Positions 26,336 to 32,979 of a DNA stretch of 32,979 nucleotides are shown here, piece after piece. A program made the translations under genes and the position numbers. Every line of letters begins with the position of its first letter. The stretch's first letter is position 1. This DNA is from Campylobacterales bacterium (lineage in GTDB: Bacteria > Campylobacterota > Campylobacteria > Campylobacterales > JAADDG01), in NCBI GenBank assembly GCA_027009865.1, contig JALVCR010000117.1, positions 1 to 32,979 on the forward strand, read 5' to 3'. The notes beneath the pieces were generated by a model. The model searched no databases. It was not told the DNA's origin and worked only from the letters and a program-made list of their open reading frames with translations.

Positions 26336-27706
26336 ATGCAAAAAAATATAAAATATATTTCATTGGGGTTTGCTTCCACTCTCCTTGCCACCTCTTTAAT
26401 GTTATCTCCTTCTCTATTTGCAAAAGCAGAACCAAAAGGCAGACAGGAAACAACTCAAGATAAATTACAAGCTTTAGCCAAATTTACCAAAGTAATAACT
26501 CTTGTAGAGAAATATTATGTTGACGAATTGAATATAACGGATATAATAAACAAAGCTATTTCGGGACTTTTGACAAATCTTGACGCTCATTCATCATTTT
26601 TGGATAAAAAAAGCTACAAAGAACTTCAAATTCAAACCGAAGGCGAGTTTGGCGGTCTTGGAATTACTGTGGGAATTAGAGACGGAGCGCTTACCGTTAT
26701 AGCGCCGATAGAGGATACGCCCGCTTATAAAGCCGGTTTGAAAGCCGGGGATATTATCTTAAAAATTGATGATAAATCCACTTTGAATATGACGCTTGAC
26801 GAGGCTGTCTCTTTAATGAGAGGGAAACCTAAAACAAGCGTGGTTTTAACGATTATAAGAAAGGGCGAGAGCAAGCCTTTGGTAGTAAAAATAGTAAGAG
26901 ATATAATTAAAGTAAAATCTGTCTATTCCAAAATGGTAGAGGGAAGCAAAATTTTATATCTAAGAGTTACCAATTTTGATAGGAAAGTGGAGAGAAACGT
27001 TAGAAAAGCTATAAAAAGTCATAAAAATATTGAAGGTATTATTTTAGATCTTAGAAACAATCCCGGAGGTCTTCTAAGTCAGGCAGTAGGTCTTGTGGAT
27101 CTTTTTGTAGATAAGGGAGTTATTGTTTCTCAAAAAGGAAGAGCCGAAGGAGAGGATGAAGTTTATAAAGCTTCAAAAATATCTACCGTTTACAAAGGCC
27201 CATTGGTGGTTTTGGTAAATGAGGGAAGTGCGAGTGCCAGCGAAATTGTAAGCGGTTCTCTTCAAGATCACAAAAGAGCGGTTATAGTAGGGCAGAAAAC
27301 ATTTGGAAAAGGAAGCGTTCAGGTAATTATGCCTATTGACAAAAACGAGGCTTTAAGGCTTACGATAGCAAGATACTATCTGCCAAGCGGAAGAACCATT
27401 CAGGCTGTGGGAGTAACTCCAGATATAACCGTATATCCCGGAAAAGTTCCGCATCAAGAGGATAAACTTGCCATAAAAGAGAGCGAGCTTAAAAAACATC
27501 TAAAAAGCGAGCTTGAGAAGATAGAGGGCAAAAAGAAAGCAAAGAAAAAGAAAGAAAAAAATAAAAAGAAAAATATTATAACCAAAGAGGATATTTTAAA
27601 TGATATTCAATTAAAAACAGCGATAGATACCATAAAGGTGCTTGAGATTTCAAAATCTAAAGATACCACTTTAGAAAATAAAAAAGATACTAAAAAGAAA
27701 AAATAG
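26336..27706 (+). CDS. ctpA: S41-family carboxy-terminal processing peptidase
   Basis: Signal-like N-terminus, PDZ (GEFGGLGITVG...AGLKAGDIILKIDD), GIILDLRNNPGGLL, VNEGSASASEIVSGSLQDHKRAVIVGQKTFGKGSVQ. Confidence 0.93.
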   Translation: MQKNIKYISLGFASTLLATSLMLSPSLFAKAEPKGRQETTQDKLQALAKFTKVITLVEKYYVDELNITDIINKAISGLLTNLDAHSSFLDKKSYKELQIQTEGEFGGLGITVGIRDGALTVIAPIEDTPAYKAGLKAGDIILKIDDKSTLNMTLDEAVSLMRGKPKTSVVLTIIRKGESKPLVVKIVRDIIKVKSVYSKMVEGSKILYLRVTNFDRKVERNVRKAIKSHKNIEGIILDLRNNPGGLLSQAVGLVDLFVDKGVIVSQKGRAEGEDEVYKASKISTVYKGPLVVLVNEGSASASEIVSGSLQDHKRAVIVGQKTFGKGSVQVIMPIDKNEALRLTIARYYLPSGRTIQAVGVTPDITVYPGKVPHQEDKLAIKESELKKHLKSELEKIEGKKKAKKKKEKNKKKNIITKEDILNDIQLKTAIDTIKVLEISKSKDTTLENKKDTKKKK

Positions 27707-27715
27707 GAAAAGAGG

Positions 27716-28435
27716 ATGCAAAAAAGAGAACTTTTATATGAAGGAAAAGCTAAAAAGCTTTACAAAACTGATAATGATAGTTTGCTTATAGCTGAGTTTA
27801 AAGATGATTTAACGGCTTTCAACGCCTTAAAGAAGGGAAAAGAGGAGGGCAAAGGGGCGCTTAATGCAAAAATAAGCGCAAAACTTTTCAAGCTTCTTGA
27901 AGAAAACGGCATAAAAACCCATCTTGTAGAGGTTTTAGACGATACGCACCATCTTGTAAAAAATCTTAAAATTATACAAATAGAGGTTGTAGTAAGAAAT
28001 ATTGCCGCCGGCTCTTTGAGCAGAAGGCTTGGAATAAAAGAGGGCAAAGTTCTCCCTTTTTCGTTAGTTGAATTTTATTACAAAAACGATGAACTGCAAG
28101 ATCCTTTAATAAACGACGAGCATGCTCTTTTATTAGATCTTGTAGAGCATGAAGACGAGCTTGAAGAGCTAAAGAGACTTGGAAGAGAGATAAACGTCGT
28201 TTTAAAATCATTTTTTGCAAAGAGAGGTTTAAAGCTTGTGGATTTTAAATTGGAATTTGGAAAAGATGAAGACGGAAATATCTATTTAGCCGATGAGATA
28301 AGCCCCGATAGCTGCAGATTTTGGGATATGCAAAGCGGCGAGAAGCTTGATAAGGACAGATTCAGAGAGGGGCTTGGAGGAGTTAAAGTAGCTTATGAAG
28401 AGGTTTTAAAAAGAATTTCAGAGGATATAAAATGA
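27716..28435 (+). CDS. purC: Phosphoribosylaminoimidazole-succinocarboxamide synthase
   Basis: [49 protein letters not shown]. Confidence 0.97.
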   Translation: MQKRELLYEGKAKKLYKTDNDSLLIAEFKDDLTAFNALKKGKEEGKGALNAKISAKLFKLLEENGIKTHLVEVLDDTHHLVKNLKIIQIEVVVRNIAAGSLSRRLGIKEGKVLPFSLVEFYYKNDELQDPLINDEHALLLDLVEHEDELEELKRLGREINVVLKSFFAKRGLKLVDFKLEFGKDEDGNIYLADEISPDSCRFWDMQSGEKLDKDRFREGLGGVKVAYEEVLKRISEDIK

Positions 28436-28671
28436 AAGTTGTAGTTAATGTCAGTTTAAAAGAGGGAGTTTTAGACCCGCAGGGAAAAGCTGTGCACCAC
28501 GCTTTGGGTTCTTTAGGTTTCAACGAGGTTAAAGATGTTAGAATAGGCAAAAGAATCGTTTTGGACATAGATGGGGAAAACAAAGAGGAGATAAAAAGTA
28601 GAGTTAAGGATATGTGCGAGGAGCTTTTGGCAAATACGGTAATAGAAGACTATTTTATAGAGGTTGAGTAA
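28432..28671 (+). CDS. purS: Phosphoribosylformylglycinamidine synthase subunit PurS
   Basis: [34 protein letters not shown]; 79 aa between purC and purQ. Confidence 0.95.
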   Translation: MKVVVNVSLKEGVLDPQGKAVHHALGSLGFNEVKDVRIGKRIVLDIDGENKEEIKSRVKDMCEELLANTVIEDYFIEVE

Positions 28672-28673
28672 TT

Positions 28674-29345
28674 ATGAGAGCTGCCGTTATCGTTTTTCCG
28701 GGAACAAATTGCGAGTTTGACACCAAATACGCCCTAAATAAGCTCTCTTTTGAAGTGGATATGGTATGGCACAAAAAGGAGAGTTTAAGGGATGATCTTG
28801 ATTTGGTAGTCTTGCCGGGAGGATTTAGTTATGGAGACTATTTAAGAAGCGGAGCTATCAGCAAATTTGCTCCCATTATGAAAGCTGTTATGGAGTATGC
28901 CAAAAAGGGCGGATATGTGCTTGGCATATGCAACGGTTTTCAGATTCTTTTAGAATCTCATATGCTTCCCGGAGCTATGATGAAAAACAGAAACGTTCAT
29001 TTTATCTCAAAATATCACGGCCTTAAAGTGATAAATAATAACAACAAATTTCTATCTAAAACCAAAGTCGGGGATATTTTAAAAGTTCCGATAGCCCACG
29101 GAGAGGGCAATTATTATATAGATAGCGATTCGCTTAAATCTCTTTATGATAATGAGCAGGTAATTTTAAAATATTGCGATGAAAATGGAGAGGATTTAAA
29201 TCCAAACGGCTCTGTCGATTCTATTGCGGGAATCTGCAACAGGGAGAAAAATATTTTCGGCCTTATGCCCCATCCCGAAAGGGCGGTGGAGTCTATTTTA
29301 GGCTCAGTTGATGGAATAAAAATGTTAGAGGGTTTTCTCTCTTGA
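28674..29345 (+). CDS. purQ: Phosphoribosylformylglycinamidine synthase subunit PurQ
   Basis: AAVIVFPGTNCEFDT, LPGGFSYGDYLRSGAISKFAPIM, GICNGFQIL, GLMPHPERAVE. Confidence 0.96.
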   Translation: MRAAVIVFPGTNCEFDTKYALNKLSFEVDMVWHKKESLRDDLDLVVLPGGFSYGDYLRSGAISKFAPIMKAVMEYAKKGGYVLGICNGFQILLESHMLPGAMMKNRNVHFISKYHGLKVINNNNKFLSKTKVGDILKVPIAHGEGNYYIDSDSLKSLYDNEQVILKYCDENGEDLNPNGSVDSIAGICNREKNIFGLMPHPERAVESILGSVDGIKMLEGFLS

Positions 29346-30601
29346 GGATTTTGAAATTAATTTTATTAATTTGTCTTGCTTTTCCTCTTTTTGGAGAGGA
29401 GCCTTCGGTTTTTGACGATGAGGACAGCTATACTGTTGAATTTCCTATTCCAAAATCTCTTCAGAAAAAAGCTTCTCCTAAAAAGCCTCTCGCAAAAACT
29501 GAAGAAGAGATTTTTGGAAAAAAAATTAATAAAAATAGTGAAAAAAAAGATATAAAACCATTTATAAGAACAAATCCAAAGCCTCTTAGGGCTCAATCGC
29601 TTTTTCTCTCTTTTGAGAGATTGCCAAAGAGAGTTTATGTAAAGGAAATTTTTCCCGTAACCGTAAAAAGTATAGCTGTTTTTAAAAATCTTCAATCTTT
29701 AAGCTATTCTCTAATCGGAGGCAAAGATTTTAATCTCTTAAATAAAGAGGCTCTTTTTGAAAAGATAGACGAAAATGAATATAAAATTACTCTCTATTTT
29801 CAGCTTCTATCTTTGAAAGGAAAACTTCCTTTAATTAAAGTTACCGCAAAAGATAAAAGCGGATATATTGAAAGCTCCACTCTCTCTTTCAAACCGGTAA
29901 AGGTCTTTTCTCTAAGGCATGATAAATATTTTTGCAATGTTTTAGCCGACTCTTTGAATGTAGAGAAGTATAAAACCACAAGATTTGATGAAAACAGTTA
30001 TATGTTTGTGATGAAAATAGCGGCAAAAAGGGCAAATATTGACGATTTTCATCTTGACTGGGTTTTAAGAGACAAGATAGAGAGCAAAAAAGGGGATTTT
30101 TTAGAGTCAAATTTTATCTATATAGCTTTCATTCCCTCTTCTACAAAAGAGTTTAATTTTAAATATTTTAATTTACAAAACAGAAGATTTGAGAATTTCT
30201 CTTTTCCGGTTGTTCTAGAAAAAGAGGAGCTTAGCACTCAGCTTGATTTAAACCCTAAAGCTTCAAATTTCGATATATACAAAAATATATTTTTAGCCAC
30301 TGTTGCTTTAATATTTTTAACTCTTTTTGCCTTTAAAATCAAAAAAAACAGATGGGCTGTTATTTATCTCTTTATCGCTTTGGCTATTGGAGCTTATGTG
30401 ATAAAAGATGAGCTTCCTTTTTCTGATATAACTTTAAAAGAGGGGGCTAAAGTTACCATTTTGCCGACAAGAAACTCCACCATTTTTTATACAGCCCCAA
30501 AAAGTATGAGAGTGAAGGTTTTAAACAGAGTAGATCCATATTATAAAGTTTTGCTTCCCAATAATAAGATAGGATGGGTTAAAAATGAAGATATTAAATA
30601 A
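29342..30601 (+). CDS. Membrane protein with N-terminal signal, one TM and C-terminal SH3-like domain
   Basis: MRILKLILLICLAFPLFG signal; TM IFLATVALIFLTLFAF; C-term VTILPTRNSTIFYTAPKSMRVKVLNRVDPYYKVLLPNNKIGWVKNEDI. Confidence 0.65.
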   Translation: MRILKLILLICLAFPLFGEEPSVFDDEDSYTVEFPIPKSLQKKASPKKPLAKTEEEIFGKKINKNSEKKDIKPFIRTNPKPLRAQSLFLSFERLPKRVYVKEIFPVTVKSIAVFKNLQSLSYSLIGGKDFNLLNKEALFEKIDENEYKITLYFQLLSLKGKLPLIKVTAKDKSGYIESSTLSFKPVKVFSLRHDKYFCNVLADSLNVEKYKTTRFDENSYMFVMKIAAKRANIDDFHLDWVLRDKIESKKGDFLESNFIYIAFIPSSTKEFNFKYFNLQNRRFENFSFPVVLEKEELSTQLDLNPKASNFDIYKNIFLATVALIFLTLFAFKIKKNRWAVIYLFIALAIGAYVIKDELPFSDITLKEGAKVTILPTRNSTIFYTAPKSMRVKVLNRVDPYYKVLLPNNKIGWVKNEDIK

Positions 30602-31283
30602 GCTTAGAGCTTTATATGTTTTAATCGAGTTTTCCGTAACGGTAACCGGTGTGATAATTTTGATGTATCTTTTTCCAGAGAAAAACAGAGAGATTAGAAG
30701 AAAGTGGGCGAAACTTCAATCCAAACTGATTGGCTATAAAATCATTCAAAAAGGCAAAATAGACAAAGATGCAAATCTTCTTTTGATAAATCATCAAAGT
30801 CTTTTGGATATTGTCGTTTTAGAAGATATACATTCGGCAAATTTGGCGTGGGTTGCAAAAAAAGAGATAGAGAAAATGCCAGTTTTCGGCCATATTCTAA
30901 AGCCTCCCAAAATGATAGTCGTTGATAGGGAAGATAAAAAATCTTTGATAAAACTTCTAAGAGATGTGAAAGATAGATTAAAAAATAACAGAGTGATAGC
31001 CATTTTCCCGGAAGGGACAAGAAGCAGGGGGGATAGGCTTTTAAAATTTAAAAACGGCCCCAAATTTTTGGCCGAAAAACTCTCCCTGAAAGTTCAGCCT
31101 GTAGTTGTGGTAAATACAAGAGCCGTTGTGGATTCAAAAGATTTAAGCGTAGATGTAAGCAAACCCGTTAAAGTAATATTTTTAGACTCCTTCTATCCTA
31201 AAGAGAGAGGGGAGAGTTGGTATGAAGATTTAAGAGAGGAGATGGAGAGAGTTTTAAAAAGAGAGCTTCAAGAAGAAGAATAA
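30585..31283 (+). CDS. plsC: 1-acyl-sn-glycerol-3-phosphate acyltransferase
   Basis: LLINHQSLLDIVVLE (NHxxxxD) and AIFPEGTRSRGDRLLKFKNGPKFLAEK. Confidence 0.92.
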   Translation: MKILNKLRALYVLIEFSVTVTGVIILMYLFPEKNREIRRKWAKLQSKLIGYKIIQKGKIDKDANLLLINHQSLLDIVVLEDIHSANLAWVAKKEIEKMPVFGHILKPPKMIVVDREDKKSLIKLLRDVKDRLKNNRVIAIFPEGTRSRGDRLLKFKNGPKFLAEKLSLKVQPVVVVNTRAVVDSKDLSVDVSKPVKVIFLDSFYPKERGESWYEDLREEMERVLKRELQEEE

Positions 31284-31382
31284 TTTTTTTCCCCTCTTTG
31301 CCTATTTTTTAATCACATTTTTTAAAACATCGATTAAAAATTAATCTATAATATAGAAAATTTTTTAAAAAGGGAGCAGCTT

Positions 31383-32546
31383 ATGGACGCATCGGTTTTT
31401 AGTTATGTAGTGGATACTCTGTTTGCGCTTTTTGCCATGACGCTTATTATTTTGATGGTTCCGGGGTTTGCCATGCTTGAGGCCGGGCTTGTTAGAACAA
31501 AAAACGTAACTGCTGTTTTAACAGTAAATACGATGATATATGCGGTGGCTTCTCTTTCTTTTCTTTTAATCGGATATTTTGTAGCTTTCGGTTCGTGGGA
31601 GTTTGCCACCTCTCTTAGCAAATGGGCTTTTTTCCTTTTTCAGATGGCTTTTGTCGGAAAAGTTGTAAATATTATGAGCGGGGGAGTGAGCGAGAGAACC
31701 GCTATTATTCCTCTTACTATCTTTACTGTAGTTATGTCGGCTTTGATTTATCCTTTTATTGTTAATATAACTTGGGGAACTGGAGCTTTGTTTCATTTAG
31801 ATATACACGATTTAGCAGGCTCTACCGTAATTCACTCAACCGGGGGATGGGCTCTTCTTGCAGCTATTTTGATAATAGGGCCAAGAAAGGGAAGATTTGT
31901 AGATGGAAAGGTTAAAGTAATTCCAGCTTCCAATATCCCTCTTGTGGTGCTTGGAGCTTTGCTTCTTTGGATTGGATGGTTTGGTTTTAACGGAGGTTCA
32001 GTTGGTTCAATCTCTTCAAAAGAGAGCGCCGATACGGTGGCTTTAACAGTTATGAATACAAATACCGCAGGACTTGCCGGAGCTATTATCGTTATGGTTT
32101 TAAACTACTGGAAATATAAAAAGTTTGATATCACTATGATTTTAAACGGAGCTTTGGGAGGACTTGTGGCAATTACAGCGGGAGCCGATAAATTTGGAAT
32201 TTACACTCCGATTATTATTGGAATTATTGGAGGAGCTTTGGTATTTTACGCAGTTCCTTTCTTTGATAAACTTAAAATAGACGATCCCGTTGGAGCGCTT
32301 TCTGTGCATTTGGTAAACGGAATTTGGGGAACTTTGGCGGTTGGAATTTTTTCAGATGTTTCTTTGTTTACTCAGATTATAGGAGTTGTGGTTGTCGGAG
32401 TTATAGCTTTTGTAAGCTCTTATGCAGTTTTATTTGCCATAAACAAATTCTTTCCTTTCAGAGTTTCAGACGATGTTCAAACGGAAGGTTTGGATTTGGA
32501 GCTTTGCGGATTGGAGTCTTATCCGGAGTTTAAGAGATCCATTTAA
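31383..32546 (+). CDS. amt: Ammonium transporter
   Basis: MLEAGLVRTKNVTAVL, GSTVIHSTGGWALL, WIGWFGFNGGS, LSVHLVNGIWGTLAVGIF; both pore histidines present. Confidence 0.95.
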   Translation: MDASVFSYVVDTLFALFAMTLIILMVPGFAMLEAGLVRTKNVTAVLTVNTMIYAVASLSFLLIGYFVAFGSWEFATSLSKWAFFLFQMAFVGKVVNIMSGGVSERTAIIPLTIFTVVMSALIYPFIVNITWGTGALFHLDIHDLAGSTVIHSTGGWALLAAILIIGPRKGRFVDGKVKVIPASNIPLVVLGALLLWIGWFGFNGGSVGSISSKESADTVALTVMNTNTAGLAGAIIVMVLNYWKYKKFDITMILNGALGGLVAITAGADKFGIYTPIIIGIIGGALVFYAVPFFDKLKIDDPVGALSVHLVNGIWGTLAVGIFSDVSLFTQIIGVVVVGVIAFVSSYAVLFAINKFFPFRVSDDVQTEGLDLELCGLESYPEFKRSI

Positions 32547-32551
32547 AAATC

Positions 32552-32571
32552 GGGCTTTTTGCCCGTCTTCT
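32552..32571 (+). terminator. Putative rho-independent terminator after amt
   Basis: CGGGC-TTTTT-GCCCG followed by a pyrimidine-rich TCTTCTT. Confidence 0.6.
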
Positions 32572-32612
32572 TATGCTATAATCCCTCTTATTTTTCTTTC
32601 AAAGAATATGCT

Positions 32613-32979
32613 ATGAAACAAAACTATTTGGATAAATTTCAAAAAGCTGTTGAAAACTCAAGATTTAATAAATTAAATCAAAAAGATAGGGAGTTTGTTA
32701 AAAATTTTGCTTTAAATTATAAACTCTCATATCAGGAGATAAAGACTCTTTGCGATATAGGCGTGGACTTTTCTATGTGGAGGGAAGAGCCTTTACATAA
32801 AATCGCCACACTAAATACAAATCCCAAAAATCCTAAATTGGAAAAAAAGAGGATTTTAGACGAGATTAAAAACAGGTGGCAAAAGCTTAAAAACTCTCCG
32901 ATGAGATTTGATAATTTTAAGTTTTATAAGCCAAGAAAGATATCCTTAAACTCTATGGAAAAAGATGAAATTGGTTTTG
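32613..32979 (+). CDS. Unassigned protein, N-terminal fragment cut by window edge
   Basis: Open frame MKQNYLDKFQKAVENSRFNKLNQKDREFVKNFALNYKLSYQEIKTLCDIGVDFSMWREEPL... with no stop to the end; weak resemblance to the N-terminus of SPL-family radical SAM proteins only. Confidence 0.6.
   Translation, partial: MKQNYLDKFQKAVENSRFNKLNQKDREFVKNFALNYKLSYQEIKTLCDIGVDFSMWREEPLHKIATLNTNPKNPKLEKKRILDEIKNRWQKLKNSPMRFDNFKFYKPRKISLNSMEKDEIGF

Noticed and set aside
32613-32979. Assignment of the terminal ORF as a spore photoproduct lyase-like radical SAM protein
   Set aside because: Only about 122 residues are visible and the radical SAM cysteine motif is not included, so the resemblance cannot be supported here.

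Overview
AT-rich chromosomal window, about 33 kb, most consistent with a Campylobacterota (Epsilonproteobacteria) genome: the flhA/Rrf2/rpsO neighbourhood, an SQR-type oxidoreductase and the overall codon usage all point that way. Most of it is core metabolism: a lipoyl operon (E2, lpd, lipB, lipA), SQR, YggS, Hsp20, a cobalamin block (cbiET-cbiF-cbiG-cbiH), flhA/Rrf2/rpsO, ctpA, purC-purS-purQ, plsC and amt. No rRNA, tRNA, CRISPR array or transposase was seen. The most notable accessory element is a tightly overlapping minus-strand cassette, sulfotransferase-cysD-cysN-cysC-cysQ (15764-20063). It supplies PAPS synthesis, use and PAP recycling with no PAPS reductase in the window, so it looks like a sulfation system analogous to nodH/nodP/nodQ rather than sulfate assimilation. 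Next to it is a HigBA-type toxin-antitoxin locus whose toxin has two in-frame nonsense codons while the antitoxin and an operator-like palindrome are intact. Other leads: a HAIR-like operator at +1 of a perfect consensus promoter for hsp20; a secreted tandem-repeat protein paired with a methyltransferase whose paralog lies across sqr; divergent motifs in E2 and LipB of an operon without adjacent E1; and a catalytically degenerate GGDEF protein beside rpsO. All functional calls come from reading motifs, with no database search.
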